Source of the DNA: CAZBXE01 sp964496125
GTDB lineage: Bacteria > Chlamydiota > Chlamydiia > Chlamydiales > CAZBXE01
Length of the DNA stretch: 64,000 nucleotides
Assembly (NCBI GenBank): GCA_964496125.1
Contig: CAZBXE010000011.1
Location: forward strand, 1-64,000
Reading direction: 5' to 3'
The notes beneath the pieces were generated by a model. That model did no database searches and had not been told where the DNA came from. It saw nothing but the letters and a program-made list of their open reading frames with translations. Shown one piece after another: positions 33,418 through 42,453 of the stretch; position 1 is the first letter of the stretch; the number at the start of each line of letters is the position of its first letter. The position numbers were made by a program, and so were the translations under genes.

Positions 33418-34514
33418 CTTGCATAAACCCCTCTAGACTTCTTGAACTTATCAAGATGGTCTAAAGCTTTTCCCGTTCCCATGCACACAGCCAGAAGCGG
33501 GTTTGGCGCAATGATGACAGGAAGACCGGTCTCTTTGATCAGCGCTTTATCTAGCCCTTTAATGAGCGCACCGCCCCCTGCAATCACCATGCCCCGCTCA
33601 ACAAGATCTGCAGCCAGTTCAGGAGGACATTTTTCAAGGGTAAGCTTTACACTTTCGATAATCTGTTGGATGGGCTCTGCCAAGCATTCTCGGATTTCTA
33701 CCGAGTTGATTCTCTTGGTGATCGGAAGGCCTGCGACCTGGTCACGACCACGAACTTCCATTTCAAGCTCGCTATCCCCCAAGGGGTAGGCAGACCCGAT
33801 GGTCATTTTTATCTCTTCAGCTGTTCTCGGTCCGATCATGAGGTTATAGGTACGTCTCATGTAGTTGATGATGCACTCATCGCACTCATCACCTGCAATC
33901 CTAAGCGACCTAGATTCTACGATACCCCCAAGAGAAATGATGGCAATTTCTGTTGTACCGCCGCCAATATCAATGATCATGCTCGCAGCTGGCTCATGCA
34001 CAGGCAAATCAACCCCAATAGCGGCAGCCATTGGCTCTTCAATCAAGATCACTTCCTGTGCTCCTGCATGCAAGGCTGAATCTTCAACAGCTCGTCTCTC
34101 TACACCTGTAATCCCTGAAGGAACGGCAATCAAAATCTTTGGCCTAAAAAGGCTCCTGGCAGGAGTTACACGTTTGATGAGGTGCTTGAGCATCCCTTCT
34201 GTAATCTCAAAGTCGGCGATCACCCCGTCTTTCATGGGACGGACAGCGTGGATCTTGCGGGGCGTTTTACCAAGCATGGCCTTGGCTTTATGACCGACTT
34301 CGAGCACTTCATTCGTTGTTGAGTCGACGGCTACGACAGAGGGTTCAGCTAAGACAATCCCTTTGCCGCGCACGAAGATGAGCGTGTTCGCAGTACCAAG
34401 GTCAATCCCGATATCGTGGGAAAATACGCCTCTAAATCGATCAGCTTGCCCGAAATAAGCTCGCGATAGGGAACGAAAAAGCGCTTTAGCGCCCCTCTTA
34501 AACTGTTGTTTCAT
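33414..34514 (-). CDS. mreB: MreB, actin-like morphogenesis and division protein
   Basis: MreB forms membrane filaments that organise peptidoglycan synthesis; in chlamydiae, which lack FtsZ, it runs division. The 366-residue protein has the actin phosphate-1 motif DIGIDLGTANTLIFV (about 34-48), the connect and phosphate-2 motif IDIGGGTTEIAII, and the adenosine motif VIAGGGALIKGLD. The first 33 residues are a basic amphipathic extension (KRGAKALFRSLSRAYFG) longer than in E. coli MreB; it could help membrane binding. An AAGG lies upstream. It heads the mreB-pckG-LysM operon. Confidence 0.97.
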   Translation of the reverse strand: MKQQFKRGAKALFRSLSRAYFGQADRFRGVFSHDIGIDLGTANTLIFVRGKGIVLAEPSVVAVDSTTNEVLEVGHKAKAMLGKTPRKIHAVRPMKDGVIADFEITEGMLKHLIKRVTPARSLFRPKILIAVPSGITGVERRAVEDSALHAGAQEVILIEEPMAAAIGVDLPVHEPAASMIIDIGGGTTEIAIISLGGIVESRSLRIAGDECDECIINYMRRTYNLMIGPRTAEEIKMTIGSAYPLGDSELEMEVRGRDQVAGLPITKRINSVEIRECLAEPIQQIIESVKLTLEKCPPELAADLVERGMVIAGGGALIKGLDKALIKETGLPVIIAPNPLLAVCMGTGKALDHLDKFKKSRGVYAR

Positions 34515-34588
34515 GTGTACACCTTAAGGAAAAGCCAACTTTGGGTCGTTGCTGACGATTAAACCCGTTTTTCTCTAAATAGTCGAGC

Positions 34589-34621
34589 AAAAAAATTGCC
34601 CTACTCTCCATTTCGGTAGAG
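34589..34621 (-). terminator. Weak intrinsic terminator after the 554-residue protein gene
   Basis: On the minus strand CTCTAC and GTAGGG form a 6-bp stem (one G-U pair) with an 11-base loop, followed by CAA and seven T. It lies 12 bases after the stop of the unknown gene. Confidence 0.4.
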
Positions 34622-34632
34622 AAAACGACCTG

Positions 34633-36294
34633 CTACAACTCTACCTCAGGGTTAAATTTAAAACCATCGGCAGGGAGGTCAAACTTCAATTCGGTCAAGA
34701 TTTCTTTAACTTGATCCTCCCCGAGCTCCTCTGCTAAAGCTCGGCAAGCCTCCTGCGCATTAACAAGCCTCTGCGAACCCATCCCGCTATTCCAATTCAG
34801 ATAAAAAGATTGTGGTTTGTCTTTTGGTAGCCCCTCTTCAATAGTTCTAACCTGTGTAAGAAGAGTATGGCTTCTTATGCGAGTCGCATCTTTATATATC
34901 AGGCTCAAGCCCCTCTCAAAACTGCCATTTTTATAAAGACGAAGCAATTCAACAGATGTAAGATCATTGGAAGATTCTTCTTTAGGAAGACTTTCCTCGC
35001 CACTTTTAAGAAGATCAACCCGTTCCAGCAGTATATCAAACTGTCTAATCACCATATCCGAACAAACTAAGTTCCCAATAGAAGCTGTCTTTTTATCCTC
35101 ACCCTCCCCTGCTCTCCTTACATGTTGAGACAAAAGAAGATCTCGCTCTGCTCTAAGCAGCTTTCGCATGGACTCCTTATCCACAATTCCTTTATTGCAT
35201 AGTTCTATATATTTTTCGCATTCTTCTAAGACAGGCTTCATTGCACCCTGAACAGCGTGCATTCTTTTGCCAACAGCTGCTAGTTGCGCAGAAGTTGCGC
35301 TCTTTTCAAAGCTCGCCACATCCTTTCTTGAAGCAAGATCTGTCAATAACACTCCTTGCTGTTGCAAGAGCGGACGAGCAAGCGCTGCCCGAGCCTTTTC
35401 TAGTGCCTCTCTTGCAACTTTTTGAAACGCAAAACCTTTTGGCTTGATAGACTGCGGAAACTTTCCCCTGACAGTCTTCCAACCAGAAGGAGTTTTGGCT
35501 CCCTCTCCCACCTCTTTAACCTCTTCCTGCAATACAACAGTGGCAAGCCGCTTCTCTGAAATAGTAGCGATATCCAAATTCATTTTCTCATAAACCGCAT
35601 CTAAGAGGGGTTCATACTTTCTTATAATGATTTCTGCACATAGAAGATTTTGAAGCTCACGTTCATTTGGAGAACCGGTATGAACTTTAGATTTTGAGAG
35701 CTCTTGCGCTCTTATTGTTTCAATTTCGGTTATGTCACCTATAGATAATACAGGTATTCTATCACCCTGAACATGTTTAAGTTGATTCGCAATGCGTTTT
35801 TGCTCCGATGGAACTAGCCTTTCGCTCCTCTTTCTTGCACCTTCCTGAAGCTCTAAAGGTAAAAGTTCTATGACCGAACGAATGATCTCCTTTGCGGCAA
35901 CAGCATCAGAATCAAAATTTTTCATGCCCTTTACATCTTTTGCCATACTGACTAAGTCACTCAAATATCTCTTGAAATCTCCCTCAGTTGAGTCGTTCTC
36001 CTGTTGAGGAAGAGTTAATCCAGCCTCTTGCACCAGTGCTCTTATCTTTTGAATATCGGCATCATAGGCACTATGGAGTTTTACAAGAAGATCCGCACGC
36101 AACACTTGTTTTGTCTCCTTAGAACAAAACAAATTTTTAAAGAAAGAAGAAACCGCGTTCCAGGTTCCCTGTTTTTCAACAATCTCTCCCGTAGTAGGAT
36201 CGACCTTCAAATTGAAAAGATTCTTCCCCTCTATTTGGCTTGCCGCCGAGTCATACCTTGTTGAAAGATCATATAGTGAGCCCATGTTTTCCAT
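34633..36294 (-). CDS. Unrecognised helical protein with an internal duplication
   Basis: I start this gene at the ATG ending at 36294, four bases after GGGGAGG; a GTG six codons upstream is possible but would bury that site. The product is about 553 residues, mostly helical, with no signal peptide or membrane segment. Two regions resemble each other: about 165-235 (QLKHVQGDRIPVL ... CAEIIIRKYEPLL) and about 338-427 (RMHAVQGAMKPVL ... CSDMVIRQFDILL). It lies between mreB and the SNF2 gene, where Chlamydia has none to my recollection. Absence of known domains, its own promoter and lineage-restricted position make an effector role possible. Confidence 0.75.
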   Translation of the reverse strand: MENMGSLYDLSTRYDSAASQIEGKNLFNLKVDPTTGEIVEKQGTWNAVSSFFKNLFCSKETKQVLRADLLVKLHSAYDADIQKIRALVQEAGLTLPQQENDSTEGDFKRYLSDLVSMAKDVKGMKNFDSDAVAAKEIIRSVIELLPLELQEGARKRSERLVPSEQKRIANQLKHVQGDRIPVLSIGDITEIETIRAQELSKSKVHTGSPNERELQNLLCAEIIIRKYEPLLDAVYEKMNLDIATISEKRLATVVLQEEVKEVGEGAKTPSGWKTVRGKFPQSIKPKGFAFQKVAREALEKARAALARPLLQQQGVLLTDLASRKDVASFEKSATSAQLAAVGKRMHAVQGAMKPVLEECEKYIELCNKGIVDKESMRKLLRAERDLLLSQHVRRAGEGEDKKTASIGNLVCSDMVIRQFDILLERVDLLKSGEESLPKEESSNDLTSVELLRLYKNGSFERGLSLIYKDATRIRSHTLLTQVRTIEEGLPKDKPQSFYLNWNSGMGSQRLVNAQEACRALAEELGEDQVKEILTELKFDLPADGFKFNPEVEL

Positions 36295-36314
36295 AAAACC
36301 TCCCCGCCTCACTT

Positions 36315-36320
36315 ATTATA
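36315..36320 (-). promoter_or_regulatory. -10 element for the 553-residue protein gene
   Basis: A perfect TATAAT on the minus strand, about 20 bases before the chosen start. The predicted transcript starts near 36308, leaving a short leader with GGGGAGG. No convincing -35 is seen at 16-18 bases. Confidence 0.45.
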
Positions 36321-36397
36321 CACTTTTTTTTAATTCATACGACTACAAACCTTGAAGCCCGGCTTAAGAATTTTAACTGGTCTGATAACGTCAAAAC

Positions 36398-39300
36398 TCA
36401 TGTTTGTAAGAGTTCGAGCACCTCTTCCCAGGTGAGCTTCGAAATGGCCTCTTCATCAGAGCTGACCACCTTGCGCACAAGACCTCTCTTTCTATCTTGG
36501 AGCTGAACGATCTTCTCTTCGATCGTACCCAAAGTAACAAGCTTATAGGAAGAGACGTTTTTCTTCTGCCCAATACGATGCACACGGTCGGTTGCTTGAT
36601 TTTCGACGGCGGGGTTCCACCACATGTCGTAGTGAATTACGCTGTCTGCTCCTGTAAGGTTTAGGCCAGCACCACCTGCTTTTAAAGAAACTAGGAAGAA
36701 TGGGATTTTCGGATTTTCGTTAAACTCTTTGACAATCTCCAAACGATTCTTAGAAGAACCGTCAAGATAGCTAAGAGGAATGCCTCTTTGCTCAAGATCA
36801 TCTTTTAGAATTTTGAGCATCCTTGTGTATTGGCTAAAGATGACCGTTTTATGATTTCCTTCCATCAAAGTCTGCAAAAGTTCCATCATAAGTTCATATT
36901 TTGCAGAATCGCCCGGCTCAGCTTTTTCTTTAGCAAAAATGGCTGGATGGCAGCAGATTTGCTTGAGGCGGGTAAGAGTTGCCAAAATATGGATCTGAAT
37001 TTTATCAAAGCCCTCTTTCTTAACAAGCTCTGAAAGCTCTTGCCTTGCAGAATCTGCATACGAGCGGTAAAGCTCTTTTTGCGAATCGCTAAGATGGCAA
37101 TGGTACACAAGCTCTGACACGGGCGGAAGCTCTGCAAGAACATCTGACTTCATGCGGCGCAAGATAAAGGGAGAAACCTTCTTCTTGAGAGTCTCAATCG
37201 GATTCTCTTCCCCTGCCTTACTGCTGCGAATGTACTTTTCAATAAACCTGTCGTAGCTACTCAGAAGCCCGGGCATAAGAAAGTCAAAAAGGCTCCATAG
37301 TTCATCAAGAGAGTTTTCAATGGGGGTACCCGTAAGAATAAGCTTATGAGCCGCAACAAGCATCTTAACCGACTTAGCGTTCCTAGTCCCTCGGTTTTTA
37401 ATGTGCTGCGCTTCGTCAAGAAGAGCATACCCAAAGTGGATGGTCTTGTAAAAATCGATATCTTTCTGCACAAGGCTATAAGAGGTGATGATCACATCGT
37501 AATCATCCAAGGAGCCCTGGAGCTTCTTTCTCTGGGTAGGTGTTCCGTCAATTACAATCACGGATAGTTTTGGGTTAAACTTTGCAAACTCTTCTTGCCA
37601 GTTATAGAGAAGCGAAGTTGGAGCTACGATAATTGATGTGCTCTTAGGATGTAGTTTTTTATACTGAGTAATCGACGTGATCGCCTGTACTGTCTTACCA
37701 AGACCCATGTCATCGGCAAGAATACCATTCAAGTGCATTTTACGGAGCCTGTCAAGCCAGTGAACTCCCTCCTCTTGGTAATTGCGCAAAGTGGCCTTCA
37801 CATCTTTCGGAATAGGTTCCACTTCCATTGGCTTTAAGCCGAGGATTTGTTTCTGAATCTCTTGCAACTTGTCCGTCATCGAGAAAGTGATCGGGAGATT
37901 CTCAAACTGAGAAGCCGTGATACTTGCTAGGCTCCACAGAGGACGCTCTTCAATGTGGTTATCCAAGAGGCCAATACCAAGCTCATCAAAAATTTGCACA
38001 ACGGGTGCAAGCTTATCCAAATCGAGTACAAGCGTTTTATAATGCTGCACTTGATTCGTTCCCTTACCCTTTGCTGCCTTCTTCTTAGCAAGCTGGATAA
38101 ATGCCCTGCGAGAAGCAAGACAATCCCAAAGCTGCTCCACAGTCACACCGCGCAGGTCCCCATCAACCTTAAGATCCACCTTATAGCAATCTACCTTATC
38201 TGATTCAGAAAGATGCATCGTGAACTTCGTCTGGTCATACACAAACTGATCCAGAAGATTTTCCGGACAGTTGAATTTTACAAGACCCGTATTTTGAGGG
38301 ATGGTTTCTGTCATAAACTCGACAATTTTCTTGTCATTTTTGACAGAATAGATGCCCTGCTGCGGATCATAAACAAAACCCTGGAACAGGTCTTCTAAAA
38401 TCTTTTGCTCTTGTGTTAGGTTTCGAGCAAGTACGCCCTCTTCTGTGACAAATTGCATGATCTCTTTTTCAGAAAGGCGGGCAACAGAGGAAGGCACCTT
38501 AATCGAATCATAAACGAAGTGAACCGTAGCTTCAAGCTCGCCATCTAGGTAGGCAATGTCGCACTCCACTTGCATCTGCCCTACGAAAGGCAGTGTTGTG
38601 AACTTGTTCATGATTTCCTGGTGGGAAACCTCAGCATACGACATCAGATCCGTTAAGCTATTTTCCACAAAGGTACCAAAGAGAGGCTCTGGAATAGTAA
38701 TCTCTCTTAGGCGATCGAGTTGTTTTAAATGCGTTCTTCGGATCTGTGGCTGGAACCTATGGTAGGTATTCTGGTAGATCAGTCCCGGTTTTTCACAGGC
38801 AAAAAGGATAGCATCTTCAAGTGAAATTTGTGTTTCTGCATCGATTTTGAGAGAGGGGCTTAAGAGAATTTTAGGAGCTGGCACCTCTAAATACTCCAGA
38901 TCAACTTTCAAAAGAGCAGGGGAACAAGAGAAATTCATCGGCTCTTCCAAGCTGCCCACATAGAGACAAGGAAAGGGAAGCGCTCCCTTATGGAGGGCAA
39001 CATTTGGTGTCATTTCAGTTTTATGAAGCGCAAGATCTTGAGACTGAGCTAGAAAAGTTCCGAAATCTTCACCTTCAATCTCTGCGAATTTAAGTCCCTT
39101 ATCCGTCTTCTGATCAGAATGCTTTGCATACTCTAAGAGAAGTTGCACAAGCTTTCTTGTTCCCTCTTCAAACGATTCAAGGGAGAAAAAATAGCGCCGG
39201 TTAGCAACATATAACGACTCTTGGTAGCGAACCGCGTCCAAAAACTCCTTGATATTTGGAACGTTCAGAGGCTTGGAGCGAAATGGTAAACGAAGCGCTA

Positions 39301-39886
39301 GTTGGATCTCAAAAACAGGCTTTTTGGGAGTTTTGGGATCTTTTAGGTTGAAAATAACCGCAAGCTCAGCGGAGTCTTTCTCTACTTTTTCCTCAGGCAT
39401 AAAATAGGGAGATCTTCCAAGGATTTCAGAAGCACCCACATATTCTTCAATAAGCTCCTGTAGATGTTTTTCTCCCCTCTTCTTCTCTTCACTTTTCTTC
39501 GCCTCCTGGAAAGTTTCGAGAAGCTGTTTTTTCTCCTCTTTATCTATGCTCTTTTCTTCCTCAAGGTCAGTTTGTTTAGAGTATTCAACGACAATCTCAT
39601 CAAAGTGTTCTTCCAGATAAAACAAAACGGCCGCAAGATGCTGACAATCATACTTATAAGTGCAATCGCAATCCGAGTCGATCGTTGCTGATTCCCCTCT
39701 GTCTATCTCAATTTCACTGTGGTAGGAGTTTTTGAAATTCCCCTGGACTCGGCAACTAAGCCTCACGGCTTCCGATCCAAAGGAGAGGATTTTTACCGTA
39801 TCGACCATCTTCTTATCAAAGAGAATCTTCCCCTCTTTGAGGATCGCTGGGGAATAATCCTTTTTTAATTTGCGAAAATTCAACAT
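36398..39886 (-). CDS. SWIM-domain SNF2-family helicase (copy B, CT708 position)
   Basis: This 1162-residue protein has an N-terminal SWIM zinc motif (CDCTYKYDCQHLAAVLF, about 72-88), a middle region with Lys/Glu-rich linker, and a SNF2 ATPase over about 700-1155. Motifs: I ADDMGLGKTVQAI (about 724), II DEAQHIKN, III LTGTPIENSLDEL, V GAGLNLTGADSVIHYD, VI QATDRVHRIGQKK. It lies between tig and mreB, the place of CT708. It shares the full layout with copy A but keeps DEAQ in motif II. It is expected to be an ATP-driven nucleoid or transcription remodeller. Confidence 0.94.
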   Translation of the reverse strand: MLNFRKLKKDYSPAILKEGKILFDKKMVDTVKILSFGSEAVRLSCRVQGNFKNSYHSEIEIDRGESATIDSDCDCTYKYDCQHLAAVLFYLEEHFDEIVVEYSKQTDLEEEKSIDKEEKKQLLETFQEAKKSEEKKRGEKHLQELIEEYVGASEILGRSPYFMPEEKVEKDSAELAVIFNLKDPKTPKKPVFEIQLALRLPFRSKPLNVPNIKEFLDAVRYQESLYVANRRYFFSLESFEEGTRKLVQLLLEYAKHSDQKTDKGLKFAEIEGEDFGTFLAQSQDLALHKTEMTPNVALHKGALPFPCLYVGSLEEPMNFSCSPALLKVDLEYLEVPAPKILLSPSLKIDAETQISLEDAILFACEKPGLIYQNTYHRFQPQIRRTHLKQLDRLREITIPEPLFGTFVENSLTDLMSYAEVSHQEIMNKFTTLPFVGQMQVECDIAYLDGELEATVHFVYDSIKVPSSVARLSEKEIMQFVTEEGVLARNLTQEQKILEDLFQGFVYDPQQGIYSVKNDKKIVEFMTETIPQNTGLVKFNCPENLLDQFVYDQTKFTMHLSESDKVDCYKVDLKVDGDLRGVTVEQLWDCLASRRAFIQLAKKKAAKGKGTNQVQHYKTLVLDLDKLAPVVQIFDELGIGLLDNHIEERPLWSLASITASQFENLPITFSMTDKLQEIQKQILGLKPMEVEPIPKDVKATLRNYQEEGVHWLDRLRKMHLNGILADDMGLGKTVQAITSITQYKKLHPKSTSIIVAPTSLLYNWQEEFAKFNPKLSVIVIDGTPTQRKKLQGSLDDYDVIITSYSLVQKDIDFYKTIHFGYALLDEAQHIKNRGTRNAKSVKMLVAAHKLILTGTPIENSLDELWSLFDFLMPGLLSSYDRFIEKYIRSSKAGEENPIETLKKKVSPFILRRMKSDVLAELPPVSELVYHCHLSDSQKELYRSYADSARQELSELVKKEGFDKIQIHILATLTRLKQICCHPAIFAKEKAEPGDSAKYELMMELLQTLMEGNHKTVIFSQYTRMLKILKDDLEQRGIPLSYLDGSSKNRLEIVKEFNENPKIPFFLVSLKAGGAGLNLTGADSVIHYDMWWNPAVENQATDRVHRIGQKKNVSSYKLVTLGTIEEKIVQLQDRKRGLVRKVVSSDEEAISKLTWEEVLELLQT

Positions 39887-39990
39887 CTACAACTTCCCAA
39901 TTCTCAAATCTCTCTATTAAGGACTCTCAAGCTGATGTTCCTTAACTTCGCCTTTTTTACCTTTTCCCGACATCAAACGCAATAAAAAAA

Positions 39991-40020
39991 TTGAGTTGAT
40001 TGAAACACTTTCGGTATAAA
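39991..40020 (+). promoter_or_regulatory. Promoter for a candidate small RNA
   Basis: TTGAGT (39991-39996) and TATAAA (40015-40020) are 18 bases apart. The predicted start is near 40027, with no gene downstream before the terminator. Confidence 0.45.
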
Positions 40021-40026
40021 AAAAAA

Positions 40027-40146
40027 TCTAGAAAAAAATAAATGCCTTTGCTACAAGGATACCGATGGTGGAATGTTGATTTTACCATCCCTCGGCCGGT
40101 CCTGGATCAAAGTTTCCTCCATTCTTTGCTCTAGAACCGGCTTTTT
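40027..40146 (+). ncRNA. Candidate small RNA, about 120 nt
   Basis: A promoter upstream and a strong intrinsic terminator downstream bracket about 120 bases with no convincing gene. Near the middle GATGGT (40063-40068) can pair with ACCATC (40084-40089). The terminator is the second stem. I see none of the conserved 4.5S RNA core, so it is not that. The 5' end is estimated, and function is unknown. Confidence 0.45.
40095..40146 (+). terminator. Intrinsic terminator of the candidate small RNA
   Basis: GCCGGTCCTGGATCAAAG (40095-40112) pairs with CTTTGCTCTAGAACCGGC (40124-40141): 18 positions, 15 Watson-Crick, one G-U, two mismatches. TTTTT follows at 40142-40146. The orientation is plus, while the gene upstream runs minus, so its transcript must begin within this gap. 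Confidence 0.7.
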
Positions 40147-40147
40147 C

Positions 40148-40177
40148 TTGCAAAAATATTTTCCTTATACGTATAAT
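40148..40177 (+). promoter_or_regulatory. Promoter of the tRNA-Gly pair and tig
   Basis: TTGCAA (40148-40153) and TATAAT (40172-40177) are 18 bases apart. The predicted start near 40184 is about 36 bases before the first tRNA. No terminator is seen between the tRNAs and tig. Confidence 0.7.
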
Positions 40178-40219
40178 CTGCCCTGTTCACCATGTAAGAT
40201 TGAAGATTGCATGTGAAGC

Positions 40220-40292
40220 GCGGGTGTAGCTCAGCTGGTAGAGCGTTACCTTCCCAAGGTAAATGTCGTGAGTTCGAATCTCATCACCCGCT
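40220..40292 (+). tRNA. tRNA-Gly (anticodon CCC)
   Basis: The acceptor GCGGGTG pairs with CACCCGC. The anticodon stem TTACC/GGTAA encloses the loop TTCCCAA, giving anticodon CCC. The T arm holds GTTCGAATC. The discriminator is T and no CCA is encoded, so it is added after transcription. It reads GGG codons. Confidence 0.95.
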
Positions 40293-40308
40293 CAAAAAAT
40301 TAGGAATT

Positions 40309-40380
40309 GCGGGCGTAGCTCAGTGGTAGAGCATCACGTTGCCAACGTGAGGGTCGTGAGTTCGAATCTCATCGCCCGCT
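40309..40380 (+). tRNA. tRNA-Gly (anticodon GCC)
   Basis: The acceptor GCGGGCG pairs with CGCCCGC. The anticodon stem TCACG/CGTGA encloses TTGCCAA, anticodon GCC, reading GGC and GGU. It lies 16 bases after the other tRNA-Gly and 22 bases before tig. CCA is not encoded. The two tRNAs share most of their D and T arms and are probably a duplication. Confidence 0.95.
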
Positions 40381-40402
40381 TTTATAACCAAACGGATCTT
40401 CT

Positions 40403-41758
40403 GTGACACAACAATTTTCAAGCGATACTATCCAAGTAGAGATGAAGCAAACCAAAGGGTGCCAAGTTCATCTCTCCATCTTTGTGAAGCCAAAGGCAGT
40501 TTCCGAGGCATACAAGCAAGCAGTTAAGACCATCAATAAGGAAGTCAGCTTGCCTGGTTTTAGAAAGGGTAAAGCGCCCTCAAGCGTCATTGAACAAAAT
40601 TTTAAAAAGCCGATAGAGCAAGAGATGAAAGACTTTCTACTGAATAAGTCGTTCAACGAAGCCCTGAAGCTGACCGGCATCTATCCTCTCAGACAAAATT
40701 CGATCCGCACAGCCAAACTTCTCTCCTGCTCTCAAGAAGAAGGTGCGAAAGTCGAGGTTTCCTTTGAAAGAACTCCTGAGATCCCTGATGTTAACCTTGG
40801 AGATATCAAACTGCAAAGCGTTCCTCCGACACCTGTGAGTGACGAGATGATCGAAGATGAAAAGGCTGAGATCGTCTTCTCACAAGCGACATGGATAGAA
40901 GTGAAAGATCGCGGTATTCGAAATGGAGACTATGCAGATCTTAGCATTGAGGCTCTCGATGGCCCTGAAGGGCAGCCTGGTAGGGTTATTTGCAGAGATG
41001 CTCGATTCCATGTGGAAAAAAATCAAATCGGTGAATGGCTCCGCACGCTTCTTCTCGAGAAAAAAACAGGAGATGTATTCGAAGCCACAAGTGAACAAGA
41101 TGAAAATGCAAAACGCCCAGGAAAACTCTCTCCAGATGCCCTGGCGATGGAAAAGATGCAGTTTCGTCCCACAAGATGCAAAATCACAATTAAAGGGATT
41201 TTCGAAGGAACCCTTCCAGTCATGGACGATGAACTTGCGAGAAAAGTCGGCGCAGATGATTTAGCAGACCTCACACAAAAAATTGAAAGAAAGCTTGCCA
41301 TTGACTTTGAAAAAGAAGCTCTAGAAAAAATGCGCGAACATCTGGAAACACACTTTGCGGATCACTACTCATTCGACATTCCTCTCTCGGACCTTGAAGA
41401 AGAGAAGAAATTAAGACAAGACGTTCTCACCCACCGGCTTCAAAAAGAACACAAATCCAAAGAACTCATTGCCGAAGAGCTTGTAAAACAAGCCCCCCAG
41501 ATTCAAGAAGATTCGGAAAGGACAATGCGTGTGTTTTGGCTCTTGCAGAAGCTCAACTTTGGAAAAGAGCATCCTGTTACAAGGGATGAGATGATTTATG
41601 AGTGGTCGCGCCAGCTCTGGATGCTACCACCAGAGAAAAGCATGATCTATTCCGGTATGGAACCTGACTTGATGAATCGAAAATTGGCGGAAATTGTTTG
41701 GACAAAAAAAGCCTTAACTCCAATCATTGAGTCGCTGCTAGCCCAAACAAAAAAATAA
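40403..41758 (+). CDS. tig: Trigger factor, ribosome-bound chaperone and prolyl isomerase
   Basis: Trigger factor meets nascent chains at the ribosome exit tunnel. The 451-residue length is usual. The ribosome-binding signature GFRKGKAPSSVI is at about residues 53-64. An FKBP-like prolyl isomerase domain lies in the middle and the helical arms form the C terminus. The start is GTG 40403 with no strong ribosome binding site. Order tig-clpP-clpX is conserved in chlamydiae (CT707-CT705) and many other bacteria. Confidence 0.96.
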   Translation: MTQQFSSDTIQVEMKQTKGCQVHLSIFVKPKAVSEAYKQAVKTINKEVSLPGFRKGKAPSSVIEQNFKKPIEQEMKDFLLNKSFNEALKLTGIYPLRQNSIRTAKLLSCSQEEGAKVEVSFERTPEIPDVNLGDIKLQSVPPTPVSDEMIEDEKAEIVFSQATWIEVKDRGIRNGDYADLSIEALDGPEGQPGRVICRDARFHVEKNQIGEWLRTLLLEKKTGDVFEATSEQDENAKRPGKLSPDALAMEKMQFRPTRCKITIKGIFEGTLPVMDDELARKVGADDLADLTQKIERKLAIDFEKEALEKMREHLETHFADHYSFDIPLSDLEEEKKLRQDVLTHRLQKEHKSKELIAEELVKQAPQIQEDSERTMRVFWLLQKLNFGKEHPVTRDEMIYEWSRQLWMLPPEKSMIYSGMEPDLMNRKLAEIVWTKKALTPIIESLLAQTKK

Positions 41759-41820
41759 GGCTTGACCAGTATTTCCATTTGGATTAAGTAAGTGGGATAA
41801 ATTAAACCTGGGGAAACACG

Positions 41821-42444
41821 ATGACAGAAAAAAGACCTAAGAACTCACTGACGCCCTATGTAATCGAAGACACCGGCCGTGGAGAACGCTCCATGGATAT
41901 TTATTCCCGTCTTCTCAAGGATAGGATCATCTTCATCGGCACGGCGATTGATGACCACGTTGCCAACGTTGTCGTAGCTCAGCTCCTCTTTCTCCAGATG
42001 GAAGATCCCAAAAAGGATATTAAAGTCTATATCAACACTTTAGGTGGATACATCAACTCAGGCCTTGCCATCTACGACACGATGAAATATTTGGGGTGTC
42101 AAATTGCCACCTATTGCATCGGGCAAGCAGCCTCTCTTGGCGCATTGATCCTCACAGCAGGAACACCTGGTAAGCGCTACGCTCTGCCCAACAGTAGGAT
42201 TATGATCCATCAACCAGTTGGTGGTGTTGGCGGGACCTCTGCCGATGTGGCAAGGCAAGCAAAAGAGATGCTTGTACTTAAAGAAAACCTCAATAAAATT
42301 TTAGCTGAATGCACAGGCCAAAATCTCGCAAGAATCATCGAGGACTCAGACCGCGACTTTTACATGAGTGCGGATGAGGCCAAAGAATATGGAATCATAG
42401 ACGAAGTGATTTCAAAACGAGAAGTGGCCCAAGCCGTATCCTAG
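41821..42444 (+). CDS. clpP: ClpP serine protease subunit
   Basis: ClpP forms the tetradecameric proteolytic chamber used with ClpX and ClpC. The 207-residue protein has the catalytic Ser in GQAASLGALIL, the catalytic His in RIMIHQP, and the Asp in DSDRDFYMSADEA. It is nine bases from clpX and should be co-transcribed with it. Length and motifs are all normal, so it should be active; chlamydiae have a second clpP gene, which is not in this window. Confidence 0.97.
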   Translation: MTEKRPKNSLTPYVIEDTGRGERSMDIYSRLLKDRIIFIGTAIDDHVANVVVAQLLFLQMEDPKKDIKVYINTLGGYINSGLAIYDTMKYLGCQIATYCIGQAASLGALILTAGTPGKRYALPNSRIMIHQPVGGVGGTSADVARQAKEMLVLKENLNKILAECTGQNLARIIEDSDRDFYMSADEAKEYGIIDEVISKREVAQAVS

Positions 42445-42453
42445 GGACAACTG

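Larger units (their letters stand above)
39887..40219. other. Intergenic region with candidate small RNA and tRNA promoter
   Basis: The 333 bases between the divergent SNF2 and tRNA genes contain, on the plus strand, a promoter (39991-40020), an intrinsic terminator (40095-40146) and a second promoter (40148-40177). The first 100 bases show nothing clear. A 30-codon frame (ATG 40042 to TAG 40134) has no ribosome binding site. Confidence 0.6.

Noticed and set aside
40042..40134. 30-codon frame inside the candidate small RNA
   Set aside because: No ribosome binding site, and its end lies in the terminator stem; kept only as a remote leader-peptide option.
40027..40146. 4.5S SRP RNA
   Set aside because: The conserved GGTCAGG...GGAAGGAAGCAGCC core is absent.
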